The notes: a model not told the origin generated them from the letters alone. Counted from the first letter of the stretch, positions 52,708 to 64,000 are shown. The stretch is DNA of 64,000 nucleotides from Knufia peltigerae (GCA_030247855.1 JAPDRN010000099.1:1-64000), one strand, 5' to 3'. Made by a program: numbers and translations.

Positions 52708-54608
52708 TCAAGCATACAGCCCCTTACCCCACCAGGCACACCTCTCATTAGCCGTCTCATCTGGCTCTGGTACAGTGGCGTTCGCCTTGATTGCGTTGAG
52801 AATAGCGTTTGCTCCATGAACTGGGAAATATGGTAGGCCTGGACCATTTGGATTTCCAGTCATGGCGAAATTGGTTAGATAACTCTGTAGCATCTCCGCG
52901 ATAGGGGCAATGACGCTGGCGGTCGAGCCTCCACCGTTGTAATAGGTATATGCAATGTCCTGTCCATGGAAAGCTGGTGGGATCTCGAATTCGTAAGCAT
53001 AGGTTTGGTTCTGGAAGCCGTTGTTGACGTAGAAAGTATTGCACACAAAAATGACTTCGTTGACCATGAGGAAGATACGCCCCAAGGGAGAAGTGTATGA
53101 CTGACTTCCATCATAAGCGGCAGGATAGAGGTCGTTCAGTATATGGTCCACAGCCTCTTGAGTTATACCAGGAAACATAGTTTGTAGCCAGACCTGGAAG
53201 TCTTCCTCGGTGGTCAGCCAGGGCGGTGTAAATCCTGCCGATTCGAAACTGTTGTGACCGACCATGACGGAAACGTCCTTGGCGAACCGGCCGGTACTCA
53301 GCAAGACACCCGGTACATCGGGAACGAAGATCCCGTCAACCATGGGTCCATAGGTGAAAGTACCATAATAGGAACCGCCAATTTGAATGGTATTAGCCAA
53401 GATTACTTCATCCGATGACTTCTGACGAGCTTCTTCGAGGGTGTTGACACCTAGTATAGATAAGTAGTTGTTGGTTATGTTTTCCATGTAGAACGACGAT
53501 CGGACTGGGTCGTATCCCGGAGATTGGGCTACCGCTTTTTGGAAAGAAACACCCTGTTGTCCACCATATGCTGTAATTTGATGGACTATCGAGCCACCAC
53601 CCGCAGACTCGCCGAGGAGGGTGATTTTGTTGGGATCGCCGCCAAAAAGATGAATGTTTTGTTTGACCCATTCGATCGCGAGTCGTTGATCGTATAGACC
53701 AGCGTTGGATACTCCTCCAGAAGCTTGAAAGGTTGGACCCTGGGTACAGTTAGGAACGGGATACAGACAAAAGCTCGTGCTTCAAGGCTATGATTCTTGA
53801 AGCCGACAATGACTTACAGCAAGCCAGCCTAGAGCCCCAAGGCGGTAATTGAACGTGACATATATGATACCTGGCTGACCACCTTGCTGACTGGCTTTGA
53901 TCAAGCCAGAAGGATTACCCCATTGCCCTTTCGAGCCGAGGGTATAGCCTCCGCCGTATACCCTGCTCTTATCAGCCATGTTTAGAATCAAGTAGAGGTT
54001 GCAACATACCATATGACTACTGGAGCACCGCCTCCAGTTTGCCAACGTCTTCTTGGATGACCTTGACCCCTATCGAATACTGCTTTTGGAACAATGACAT
54101 CCAGGAAAAGGCAGTCTTCAGTCGCCCGCCCATCAGTCTGAGCTGGAGGAGGATGTTGCGACCAATATTCCTGCACTTGCTCGTTGAGAGCATCATAGTC
54201 GAAGGTTGACAGATTTCCTCCTATGATGTCTGCCTCAAGAACATTGGCGATAGGCGACCAATTTGGAATGGCAGAAGGGCAAACTCGCCCGACACTGCCA
54301 TCCTGGACAACCGGGTTTCTTCCAGTAGGAGGCAACGGTGCTGCAAACCGAAGCGAGCCAACCGGAGGTTGAGCATATCTTATGTTTGTGAAGTTATATA
54401 ATTGGCCCGTTTCCTAGATATGCAGTCAGCAAGCAATGTCTCTAGTATAGGATCGTGTTGGAAGTACGTTGAAACTAATGGCCTGGTGGATCTCATAACC
54501 CAGGTCGACCTTCGGCAGTGTCTTGGTGGCGGTGAAGTTCTGAGCAGACGTGAGAATAGCAGAGACCAAGGTAAAGCCAAAGACTGAGGACAATCGGAAG
54601 GACCCCAT
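52708..54608 (-). CDS. Secreted type-B carboxylesterase/lipase
   Basis: A 573-residue alpha/beta-hydrolase from exons 54468-54608, 54010-54413, 53818-53962 and 52708-53739. The introns are 54, 47 and 78 bp (donors GTACTT, GTATGT, GTAAGT). The signal peptide is MGSFRLSSVFGFTLVSAILT. Family blocks in order are YNFTNIRYAQPPVGSLRF, the EDCLFLDVIVP motif, the oxyanion-hole region VYGGGYTLG, YVTFNYRLGALGW, and the nucleophile elbow GESAGG with Ser275. E396 (NSFESAG) and H488 (AFHGQDIAY) are the likely remaining triad members. Several Asn-x-Ser/Thr sites suggest glycosylation. Fungal members hydrolyse esters of lipids, plant compounds or xenobiotics; the substrate is unknown here. It lies between a CFEM-like gene and a sugar transporter on the same strand. 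Confidence 0.92.
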
Positions 54609-55687
54609 AGTGGCAACCTATTCCATCCACGTATCAAGCCAAAAAGTCTGAGAACGGCGGACCGACCACTTGTTTGGCTTCAGGAATGGCCACCATTATA
54701 TAGGACAGCAACCGAAATCTGTGCGATGCTCTTTCACTCACCCTCAACACAGACGCTTTCATCAAAACGGTGAAGTCAAAATCGACGAAATTGACAAATT
54801 ACTCCACATATAGTCATGCACAACAATATTCCTGCTCATTTTGGCAGGTAAAAGGAACTGCTGCCTCGGCATCAGTACGAGGTGGAGGTGATTGCGATTC
54901 AGCGAAGACTGGTGTATGGATCTTTGTAGCCTCTTGCATGCATTCGTCGAGAGGCGAGAACCGAAGTGAGACAAGGGTATTGTCGTCTCCCTTTTGCGGC
55001 ACGGATGATATAAGTCACGACTTGGTCACAGCAAATATTGTTATGGTGACAGGTATCGGCCCAATAGAGACACGACCGATGTTGGCATCGTGAGCGGACA
55101 GAATCCGGGCTGGAAGGCCGAGATGGCCCTTTTCAGCATGATTTTGTGGTCGCAATCCGAGGTCTACCGACAGATCAGTGGGTCAATCGAAAGAAAGCGC
55201 ACTAAGAGGGCCTGAAGTAGAAGTTCGCTGAGCGATGATGTTACGGTATCCAGGATTTGACCCGTGGGGAACATAAAATGGTGGAAATGAAGGAATGTGG
55301 AGAGCTTTACTCCGTATCATAATGCTCGCGTACGGAATGCGGATCATCCTTTGGCCGACCAGGTCAATCTTGGCGACGAATGGGCCTTTCATGAGTACGA
55401 GTACAATACGAGCGATATCCGGATGTCAACACCCTGAACTACAACTACTCGCAGCAAAACCCACTGACGAAGGGTGATGTGCAGTACAATGACTCGACTG
55501 CATGCATCCGCGATCTCGTTCCATGTCGCTAACAATACGCTAATGATACAGCTTCCTACTTCAGTCTTTCCGATTTGCTAACCCCTGACCTAGGATAACG
55601 TGTCTGATCCATACTCCATACCTGATTCTTCAAAGCAGCAATCAGGCGTGTAATCTCCCGAGATATTGATGATTGGCCAATATTCAC
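54609..55687. promoter_or_regulatory. Intergenic region with carboxylesterase promoter
   Basis: 1.08 kb between two minus-strand genes, with TACTCCGTA at 55308-55316 and a variant near 55613. The short ORFs are not supported. Confidence 0.5.
55308..55316. promoter_or_regulatory. TACTCCGTA motif copy
   Basis: About 700 bp upstream of the carboxylesterase ATG and 370 bp past the sugar-transporter stop. Confidence 0.55.
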
Positions 55688-57260
55688 TCAGGGATGTCTC
55701 TTACCCCAGACCTCATCTGGATTCGCCTTTCCCTTGCTTTCAGGGACAAAGATTGTAACGAACATGCCAAAGAAACCGGCGGTTCCTACAAACACCCACC
55801 ACACTCTCCCTTCAGGCATGGCTGCATTCAACATCGGAAAGAACTGTGCAACCATGAACGTAGAGAGCCAGTTGGCTGCAAGTGCCACACTAGACACTGC
55901 ACCAACCGCTTCAGGCCCGACCAACTCACTAGGCAGGAGGAACGGAACTGGACCCAAGCCGATGCCGAAACTGCATACAAAGATGCCAGTGCCAATGATG
56001 GTGAGATATAGAATCTCTTGCTCTAGCCCAATGGCTAGCATGATTGAAGCAGAGCCCATGCCCAAGATAGACATCAGGAGACATGTCTTGCGACCAATCT
56101 TGTCTGGTAAGGGCGAGGACAGCAAGCAGACCAAGACGTTTATCGCCGATACAATGACTGTGATCAAGGCTGCACGGGTCGGCATGATCTGTCCAAGGAT
56201 TGCAACACTGTACATCACCACAGCATTGATTCCGCAGAGTTGTTGAGCTATCATGGTCCCTGTCACAGCAATCACTGCCCGGCGATATGTGGATACTCGA
56301 AGAACATGAAGGATGGATTTCCCTTCTTTCTTTGGCAGTCGAGGCCCACGAGGTGGTCCAAGAAGACTTTCTTCTTCAGCTTCTCCGGATATCTCCCATT
56401 GCTCCATCTCTTCCCGAATCTCGACGTTCTTGCCTCTGATGCGTTGCAGGATGCCTCTTGCCATGCGAGGCCGATGGTTCGCTGCAAGCCACTTTGGAGT
56501 TTCGGGTGCTAGCATCAGGCCAATAAAGGTGGCGGCGGCAATGAACCCAGCAGTTGCAAGGATCCAACGCCATTTAGTGTTCTTTGAGAGAAAGTATCCG
56601 AGGAGTTGTGCAAGCAGGATACCGGAGTTGATCTGAACCTGGGTGAAGGCTCCAAAGAGCCCACGTCTGTCTGGAGGGGCGACTTCTGAGATGTAAATCG
56701 GACAGACAACTGTGGCTGCACCAGCACCGAGCCCTGACAATGCTCGACCCATGGCCAAAACCCACATCTTGTTTGCGAGTGCTTCTGCAATTGGCCCCAT
56801 GCCGAGAAAGAAGGTAAGCCATTTTAGAGCGAACAGGCGGCCAAATTTGGTTGCAACGAAACCGCTGAAGCAAGCACCGAACAGTCCGCCAATGGTGAAA
56901 ATAGACTGAACCAAGTCCCATTGTCCAGCAGTCATTGGTATGCATCGAGATAGGCCATAAGTGCCATAGGTAGGTAGCTTGTCAGACTTGCAAGTAATGA
57001 CCCCCTGAGGTGCGTTGAGTTCTCCCTGATATAAGTCAATCGTCATGCTCGGGATCTTAGTCCATCGAAGAACTCACCAGATGGAAGCCGAACTGAAAAG
57101 GGCCAAGAGTGACGACGAAGACGAGGTATATGAGGAAGAGAGTTATGCGCCTCGAGGGAGCCATATGGCTGTCGGCGCCTTGGAGACCGTAGTCCTTTGC
57201 TGGAGCTTGCCTGAGGGACTTGTAACCACTGCTGGTTCTGTTTAGCAAAACTCGATCCAT
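55688..57260 (-). CDS. MFS sugar transporter (sugar porter family)
   Basis: A 506-residue, about 12-pass transporter from exons 57078-57260 and 55688-57025, with a 52-bp intron (donor GTGAGT, acceptor ATATCAG, phase 0). The join restores TLGPFQFGFHLGELNAPQGV, the TM1 block of GLUT/YBR241C-like porters, rather than the usual hexose-permease opening. Further motifs are the loop 2-3 signature (FVATKFGRLFALKW, with GRLF in place of GRR/K), YISEVAPPDRRG, the PETPKWL motif after TM6, QQLCGINAVVMYS in TM7, PDKIGRK in loop 8-9 and PESKGKANPDEVW at the end. All TM segments look intact. YBR241C-type porters are vacuolar in yeast, so an intracellular location is as likely as the plasma membrane. The substrate is not readable. 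Confidence 0.9.
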
Positions 57261-57974
57261 GGTGGCTACAGAGAGGCTGGAGTTGAGGGAAGAACAGGAG
57301 TAGCAGCCTCAGGACGCCAACATACCTTATATGAAGTGAAAGATGCGGCTTATGGACGGGACACGATAAGTACTGGGTAATGCTGTAGTGTAGTCAATGC
57401 GTCACGGTGCAGATGAAGAGTGAACAGGCAACACGATTATCTGTAATGTCGCTGGCTGGTGTAGGAGGAAGCGGCGGCCTCCGATGTGGTGGACGAGGAA
57501 AGGAGTCCAAAATAAGGAAAGCGCAGCCTTGGAGAGATTGCGTAGCCGAGCCGAGAGCCTCATTGACACTCTGTAATTCGTCGTTGCCTCACTTCACATC
57601 ATTCATCGTACAACGTCGACTACATATTCGTACAGACACAGGGCATCGATCCCTGTATTCGTTCACAGACTCGTACCTTCATCGACGAGGATTTGTGCTC
57701 ATATCTCACGATTCATCGACCTATCTTACCACCATCAACGATCTCTGCGATCTGCCTTCGCCACCACTCTTAGGCCAGTCTCATCGCGTGGATTTCAGGC
57801 TCATCTTACCGATGCAGATCGCATAGCATTATAGGTCATCGTACCTAACGAACAAGCTGGAATTGGCTCGGGAAGATCGTTGGTCTGGACTATTGATCCG
57901 ACCTAGGTGGTGTTGTTGCAAAGCGTGGATATTAGTAACTGGCAAAACGCCTGTGGCAGCCTGTTTGCGAAGCC
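57261..57974. promoter_or_regulatory. Divergent promoter region, sugar transporter / SSN3
   Basis: 714 bp between divergent starts, with ACCTAGGT at 57901-57908 about 70 bp before the SSN3 ATG. A 139-codon ORF (57407-57826) has no protein-like features. Confidence 0.5.
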
Positions 57975-59548
57975 ATGTTCCACATGTCTAGACCTGGTTC
58001 AGGTCTAAGTATCGCGCAGCAATTACGAAAATCGACACAAATTGGAATTGATGGTAGGTTTTCAGTTGCAAACAGGGATTCAATGATTGATTTGTTCCTG
58101 CCCTGCCTCAACCAAACATATCCGGACCGCTCTGAGCTTTGCGTCATAGCTGGGAATTTCGCTAACGGGATGTATCAGAGGGCTCTCGAGGCCTAGACAA
58201 GAAGCAGTCAGGTAACAACTATACTTCCAAAGTCAAGGTCAGCCAAAAATACAGCATAATTGGATTCATTAGTTCTGGCACATATGGACGCGTTTACAAG
58301 GCTATGGAGAGAAATCCCAGGAGCGGTACTTCGAGTCCTGATGGAGCAGCCCCCCCCAAGGAGCTGTTCGCCATCAAGAAGTAAGTCAATCAAGAACGTC
58401 AGATTCGTCCATCGCTAATACTTGGTAGATTTAAACCAGAGAAAGAAGGCGACAATGTTCAGTATACGGGGTTGTCACAATCAGCAATTCGTGAAATGTC
58501 ATTATGCACCGAATTGTCGCACCCGAACCTGATACATCTGGCTGAGATAATTCTGGAAGACAAATGTGTTTATATGGTTTTCGAATATTGCGAACATGAC
58601 TTGCTGCAAATAATTCATCACCACACTCAGCCAACCCGACGGCCGATTCCCGCGACCATGATCAAATCCATATTGTTTCAGTTGCTCAACGGCCTCTACT
58701 ATCTTCATCAAAATTGGGTCATTCACCGTGACTTGAAACCTGCAAATATCATGGTAACCAGCTCGGGTCATGTCAGGATTGGTGATCTGGGGCTAGCTCG
58801 CCTGTTCCACAAGCCACTGTCATCACTTTACTCAGGAGATAAGGTGGTTGTGACTATATGGTATCGGAGCCCCGACCTGCTCTTAGGAGCACGACATTAC
58901 ACCCCAGCGATTGACATGTGGGCTGTTGGCTGCATCTTTGCAGAACTCCTGAGCTTGAGGCCAATTTTCAAAGGCGAAGAAACCAAGATGGATAGCAAAA
59001 AGACTGTCCCGTTTCAGAGGAACCAGATGGGCAAGATTGTTGAAATCCTGGGGATGCCTCGCCGTGAGCACTGGAAAGGACTTGCCGACATGCCGGAATA
59101 TCCACAGTTGCAGTCGCTTGTTGTTTCCAGAGGAGGAATGCAAGGCAGCTTGTATCAATCAACTTCAGGCAGCCTGAATCGCCAAGGGAACAACGGCAGC
59201 GGTCTGGAAAATTGGTATACAAATTGCTTGCGGCACGCTAGTTATCCTTCAGACAAGTCTCCGGGCCAGAAAGGGTTTCAGCTCCTATCCGAGCTTTTCG
59301 AGTATGACCCAGACAAGCGCTTAACTGCGGAGCAGGCTCTACACCACGAGTATTTCAGAAACACCGATGAGGGACCAAACAAAGGCAAGATTTGGGTCAG
59401 CAATAACTGTTTTGAAGGACTTAATGAAGTATACCCCCATCGACGGGTGAGCACAGAATCGAACGACATAAACACGTCGAGTCTGCCTGGAACGAAGAGA
59501 GGAGGCTTACCAGACGACACACTCTTGCCTGCCGCGAAGAGGAGATAG
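57975..59548 (+). CDS. SSN3: Mediator kinase-module cyclin-dependent kinase CDK8/Ssn3
   Basis: A 466-residue kinase from exons 57975-58053, 58179-58380 and 58429-59548. The introns are 125 and 48 bp (donors GTAGGT, GTAAGT), the second splitting the codon after the ATP-binding lysine. Landmarks are YTSKVKVSQKYSIIGFISSG, the Gly loop SSGTYGRV (58-65), AIKKF with K93, the cyclin-binding helix SQSAIRE (110-116) that identifies CDK8, HRDLKPAN with D195, DLGLAR (D213, Leu replacing Phe) and VVTIWYRSPDLLLGARHYT. The C-terminus is basic and polar and includes RVSTESND and PAAKRR, a likely nuclear signal. A 20-residue Pro/Ser insert precedes K93. With cyclin C, Med12 and Med13 it regulates RNA polymerase II. 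It is convergent with RPS26. Confidence 0.95.
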
Positions 59549-60659
59549 TATTACCCCAGAGCAGAAGAGCAACCGTTTTTCCCGATGCCACCGAGTCATT
59601 TGAATCTGATGGACATGACATACACGGTATGGGATGACTCGAGATACTTGAGAGGTCCTACTGCTTCCGCCGCGAGAGCAGCGAGTCAGGGTAGTTCTCA
59701 TGCACGCGGAGGCCGCCTATATTAGGGGTAAGCTGCTTCTTCCGCTATCAAGGTGGTCATTGCCGAGATCCTGAGAAGGCCGTCCTGCAGTGAGGCATCG
59801 CGACGAGAAGATTCATCGCCGCCATTCGAGTACCAGAGGTTTATGAACTCTGGTCTCCCTCTCGCAGAATAGATGGCCCTCTTATTGATGGACAACTCGC
59901 ACTTATATTGGAAACGCCTGAAGACGTCTATAACCTGGGAGACAGAGGATATTTGTCTGTCTAAGGATTCTCTGATAGACTCTTATGTTGAGATCCTTGC
60001 GAAAATTTGACCGAGGGATATGATCCTCCTCTCAAGCAGTATTTTCCCACCTACTGGATTTGGAGATCAGTTCTATCAAAATCGCTCTGCAATGCCGGAA
60101 TGTGCGAGGATCGTCCCTGGAATGATGTGATCGTGTTCTAGATTTTGTCCCAATTCCCTGGGCATTATCATGATAAGATTTGGAGATAGGATGGAGCAAG
60201 CTCCACGAGTGCAACGAGATGGGTTTCAGTATCAAATTTCCACCAGCTTCACCTAGTTGTTACACAGCAGGATCAAGCAGAGGAATTTGCAAAACTGGCA
60301 ATGATCAGAACCGGGAGCTAGTGTTCAAAACCTGAAAGGAGAGGTCGAGGCTAAGAGCGGTTCGAGAGATGGTGGAACATCAAAACACTCTTCAGTGCTT
60401 GGTTGTCAAATGAACTTGGCTTTGACTCTTTCTAGCTATTTTGGATTGTGTACCGTCTCAATGATTTTGATCATCTTGACAATATCTCTTTTGCCGGCAT
60501 AGAAGTGAGCCGGTCGCGCTCGCCATGCCCTTTCGGCTTTTCCATGGTTGAAAAATCTCCACGATAATCCCAGTTCAGCTTAGCATGCGAAACTCCCAGC
60601 TGTGACCTCCCCACCGGACAACCCACAAACTTCGTCATCCATTCGTGTTCGGAAGGGTC
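59549..60659. other. Intergenic region, convergent 3' flanks
   Basis: 1.1 kb between SSN3 and RPS26 stops. Frames are short and broken on both strands; no RNA gene or repeat is recognised. Confidence 0.6.
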
Positions 60660-61299
60660 TTATGCCTGAGGAGTCTTTGCGGCTTGTTGTGGGTTGACCT
60701 TCTTACCATCCTTGTTGTATCGGATTCTTGGAGGGGGAGCACGGTTTCGTCGACCTTCTCTCGATCGCACACGCACGATCTTTCCGTGGATGGCGCAGGA
60801 GACGCAATATTGCAGCTTCAAATACATCTTTGGGACGGCGTAGTCGGTGAAGACTGAGGCATCGGAGATATCACCTGTAAAATAGCAAGTTTGTCAGATA
60901 TGTGTTCTGTAGAAGTCCCGGTTGCGGCGCAGGATCTTTCTTAGGATAGGAGGGAAGGTTTCATGGAGATGCTCGCTCTGACGTACGGATGGCAGCGGAC
61001 TCGACCATGTTGCGAATGGTGAATCTCTTGATGGCCTTGTCCTTGGGAGTGCATCGGGAGCAGTTGGAGCATCGGATCGGCTTGACGTGGCCCTGTAATC
61101 GAAACTGTTAAAACCATCTTCGAGAATAACATTTGTCCCTTGCTTGAGAAATTTGACTAACCCGACCACTCTTGTTACGTCCGCTGTTATGAAGAAGTCA
61201 GCACATGAAGAGAGAGAGATTCGGCGGGCCTCTACAATAAGCTGAACGTGTAGAGCCGTCGCGCATCTGGACTTACTTGGACGCTCGCTTCTTGACCAT
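60660..61299 (-). CDS. RPS26: 40S ribosomal protein eS26
   Basis: A 121-residue protein from four exons: 61277-61299 (23 bp), 61162-61183 (22 bp), 60987-61092 and 60660-60874. The introns are 93, 69 and 112 bp (donors GTAAGT, GTTAGT, GTACGT). The joined protein starts MVKKRASNGRNKSGRGHVKP and continues IRCSNCSRCTPKDKAIKRFT, IRNMVESAAIRDISDASVF and YCVSCAIHGKIVRVRSREGR; the cysteines form the zinc site. The tail is Pro/Arg/Lys-rich (RAPPPRIRYNKDG). eS26 sits at the mRNA exit channel and contacts mRNA upstream of the start codon. The two tiny 5' exons are the cause of fragmentary reading frames here, but each join restores the family sequence. Confidence 0.96.
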
Positions 61300-62021
61300 G
61301 ACTGCGGTTGTTGGGAGACTGGTGAAATCTGTGGTATGCGACACAGATTTCTGTAATCTTCCGTTGGCGGTGGTTGTCGAATAGTTGGCTTGATGAATGG
61401 AGTACGTCGTCGCCTCTTTCAACCTCGAAAGTTCACAAATTCGTTGTGTGCGGAATATGCAAAAATGGCAAGTGCGCCGAATGAGATGCTGAATAATAAA
61501 GTGGGACATTGTGCTTGGCGAGCCGCGAGAGTTCTGCGGCGGCGTGTAGAGGCCAGTGCGCTGTATTTACCCTCCTGATTAGGGCCGGGAAATTGGCCTT
61601 GTCTGACAAGAGGGCTTGTGATGTTCCGATGCAAGTCTTGATAGCCCTATAGATTGGCTACCAAGAGCATCAGGTAACAATACAAGTCTCTTCTGTTGAC
61701 TAGCCTAGCTCTATCCTGATAATATCCAGATAAGACCTGTTGTCGACGTACATCCATTACTACAACGGACTATCGCTTGGGAAAGGTGCAATATTACCAC
61801 TGTAGAGCATCCTCGTCAGACGTTAGCTTTATTTTATTCTCCCGCGGCGCGAATCACTCCTACCTCAAGCCCTGGCAACCGGATGGCCACCCATTGCCCA
61901 ATCTTCATCGGGACCTGGACTTTCAATCCAATCACCTCCCAAACAAACTGCCTCTTTGCGGTTTACTCCCTTCACACAGACCATTCTGGTCATCTGCAGT
62001 CCTTCAACCCCTCCTCAAGAC
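61300..62021. promoter_or_regulatory. Divergent promoter region, RPS26 / CBS-PB1
   Basis: 722 bp between a ribosomal protein gene and the CBS/PB1 gene. No specific element is identified beyond pyrimidine-rich leaders on each side. Confidence 0.5.
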
Positions 62022-64000
62022 ATGTCTGGGGTCAACGGCACATTTCGAGGAACGCCAAACAGGCGCGGCCAACTCCCTTTCACGGACAGTCCTTCCAATA
62101 TCCCCCGACCAAAGTTGGATTCCACTCCTGCTGCGGCCCCGAGCGAGATGTCGGGCACTTCGACACTGTCTGCCAGTCGGCAGAAGCAGAGCAAGAGAGA
62201 TGAGGTAGGTTTTGGAGAGATTCCATCAGCCGCACTTCGATGAGTAACCAGCCTAACGCAACTCTCTATCAGGCCATCCGACGCAAAATGGAGGCAGACC
62301 TCAGCAAGAAGAGGCAGGTCCCTGCTCGCGCTCGAAACACTCGCAAAGCTCCTCCCGGGACCGTGCTTGCCCTGAAGCCGAGTCAGGCCCTACAGATCAA
62401 GCCTAGCACGACCGTTGCGGAAGCTGCTCAGCTCATGGCTGCTAAGAGAGAGGATTGTGTGCTTGTGACGGATGACGATGAGAGGATCGCCGGTATCTTC
62501 ACGGCCAAAGATCTTGCCTTTCGTGTTGTCGGGGCTGGCGTCAAGGCCAGTCAGATCACCATTGAACAGATCATGACCAAGAACCCTTTGTGTGCAAGGA
62601 CCGACACGAGCGCGACGGATGCTTTGGATCTGATGGTGAGGAAGGGATTCCGACACCTGCCTGTCATGGATGAGAATCAAGACATTTCGGGTATTCTGGA
62701 TATTACCAAATGCTTCTATGAGGCCATGGAAAAGCTGGAGCGGGCTTACAGTTCCTCACGGAAGTTGTATGATGCCTTGGAGGGTGTTCAGTCCGAGCTC
62801 GGCTCAAGTCAGCCTCAGCAGATCATCCAATATGTGGAAGCCCTTCGCATGAAAATGTCTGGACCTACACTAGAATCGGTGTTGAACGGTCTCCCGCCAA
62901 CTACTGTTTCGGTCAGAACATCGGTCAAAGAGGCTGCCCAATTAATGAAGGAGAACCATACAACTGCCGTCCTGGTGCAGGATCAAGGCTCAATCACCGG
63001 TATTTTTACCAGCAAGGATGTAGTGCTGCGAGTCATTGCGCCCGGCTTGGATCCAGCCAACTGCAGTGTGGTCAGAGTTATGACCCCCCATCCCGATTTT
63101 GCACCTTCGGATATGAGCATACAAGCAGCTTTGAGAAAGATGCATGGTAAGTCTCAAAGACCCTGTCATATGATGAATGCTAAGCACGGTAGATGGTCAC
63201 TATTTGAATCTGCCAGTCATGAACGAGACTGGCGAGATTGTCGGCATGGTTGATGTCTTGAAATTAACATACGCCACGCTTGAACAAATCAACACTATGA
63301 ACACAGGAGAATCCGAAGGACCTGCTTGGAATAAGTTTTGGCTGTCCATGGACAATGACACAGAGTCTGTCATGTCTGGAGAGGGCAGTCATCGCCCGAC
63401 AACCCCTGGCCATCGCTCGGTCCTTGACTCTGAACATCCTCGCCCACCGTACGAGAGAGGTGATAGTGTTATGCCTCACGATTCCGCTTCCCACCACGGA
63501 GGAGATATGCTTTCAGAAATTATTCCCTCTGTTGAAGCACCTGAAGAAACGCCTTTCCCTTTCAAGTTCAAAGCCCCAAGCGGCCGAGTTCATCGCGTCC
63601 AGGTTGTGGCAAAGAACGGGATTGAAGAACTTGTTAGCTCTGTCACCGCAAAACTTGGCGCTGAACTCGAAGCTGTCGGAGGCGAAGCAACAGTTGAGGA
63701 TGGCAAATTGGGGAAATCTGGTTATGCTTTGAGTTATATGGACAATGAAGGCGACACTGTGTCAATCACAACCGACCAGGATCTTCTCGACGCAATTCTT
63801 CTTGCTCGACAAAGTAAGAGAGACAAAGTTGATCTGTTCGTCCACGATCCTGCGCAACCACCGATTGTCACAACCGTAGATCCTCGACCACAACTATCAA
63901 AGCCTCCGACGCCACCAGAGTCCGTCATGAAGGAGGCTGCGATAATGGATAATGCAGACAGTGACGAAGAAGATGGCGTCCCAGCCAGGACGATACGATC
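62022..64000 (+). CDS. CBS-domain and PB1-domain protein, 3' end beyond window
   Basis: Exons 62022-62204, 62273-63146 and 63193 to the window edge, with introns of 68 and 46 bp (donors GTAGGT, GTAAGT). The frame is still open at 64000, so the protein exceeds 620 residues. The N-terminus (MSGVNGTFRGTPNRRGQLPF) is disordered. Four CBS motifs form two Bateman pairs, e.g. STTVAEAAQLMAAKREDCVL with GIFTAKDLAFRVV, then RKGFRHLPVMDENQDISGIL, KEAAQLMKENHTTAVLV with GIFTSKDVVLRVI, and YLNLPVMNETGEIVGMVDVL. A Ser/Pro linker leads to a PB1-type domain (FPFKFKAPSGRVHRVQV, SYMDNEGDTVSITTDQDLLD). CBS pairs usually bind adenine nucleotides. The layout matches fission-yeast Mug70-like proteins, whose role is unclear. 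Confidence 0.9.

Noticed and set aside
57407..57826. 139-codon ORF between sugar transporter and SSN3
   Set aside because: Composition looks random and it occupies the divergent promoter.

Overview
The window is nuclear DNA of a filamentous ascomycete (Pezizomycotina). The evidence is short spliceosomal introns (46-130 bp, GT..AG, with CTRAC-like branch sites 10-20 bp before the acceptor), genes on both strands about 1-2 kb apart, a Zn2Cys6 regulator, a CFEM-like secreted protein, an eisosome protein, PalI/SUR7 and Sfk1 membrane proteins and an Sso1 syntaxin. The style of the orphan and regulator-like proteins and the frequent intergenic TACGGAGTA motif suggest Eurotiomycetes, perhaps Chaetothyriales, but that placement is an inference. 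I see no transposon, rRNA, tRNA, CRISPR or secondary-metabolite backbone gene.

Layout. 0-10 kb: 3' end of a DAHP synthase gene, a secreted Gly-rich protein with dibasic sites (-), a long disordered protein (-), a membrane dipeptidase (+), an AtaL-like/DUF1857 protein (+) and a small orphan (-). 10-20 kb: the SCY1-like pseudokinase Cex1 (-) divergent from a short-chain dehydrogenase (+), the NatA catalytic subunit Naa10/Ard1 (+), a Gly/Arg-rich orphan (-), a Zn2Cys6 transcription factor (+) and a SUR7/PalI protein (-). 20-33 kb: a secreted PLC-like phosphodiesterase (+), an Eis1-type eisosome protein in four exons (-), a PTP-like phosphatase (+), an Sfk1/DRAM-family membrane protein (+) and a J-domain protein (-). 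33-47 kb: a small membrane protein (+), an ER J-protein (-), a PRA1/Yip3 protein (+) followed after only 26 bp by a conserved-looking disordered protein (+), a transcription-factor-like protein (+), the cargo receptor Erv14 (+), a BolA protein (+) and the exocytic syntaxin Sso1 (-). 49-57 kb: four consecutive minus-strand genes: nicotinate phosphoribosyltransferase, a CFEM-like protein, a secreted type-B carboxylesterase and a sugar transporter. 57-64 kb: the Mediator kinase CDK8/Ssn3 (+), ribosomal protein eS26 (-) and a CBS/PB1 protein (+) cut by the window end.

Functionally this is ordinary core genome. Several genes serve the plasma membrane and secretory route (SUR7, Eis1, Sfk1, PRA1, Erv14, Sso1, ER J-protein), but they lie scattered between unrelated housekeeping genes and are not a cluster. 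All exon-intron structures given here were worked out by hand from splice signals, frame continuity and family resemblance. Every multi-exon model closes in frame.

I found no convincing new multigene system. The observations most worth following up are: a near-palindromic motif (TACGGAGTA) seen nine times, only between genes; the 26-bp gap between PRA1 and its downstream neighbour; a secreted precursor with four Kex2-like sites; an optional-looking in-frame 72-bp intron; and sharply bounded high-GC3 segments that create long false antisense ORFs.
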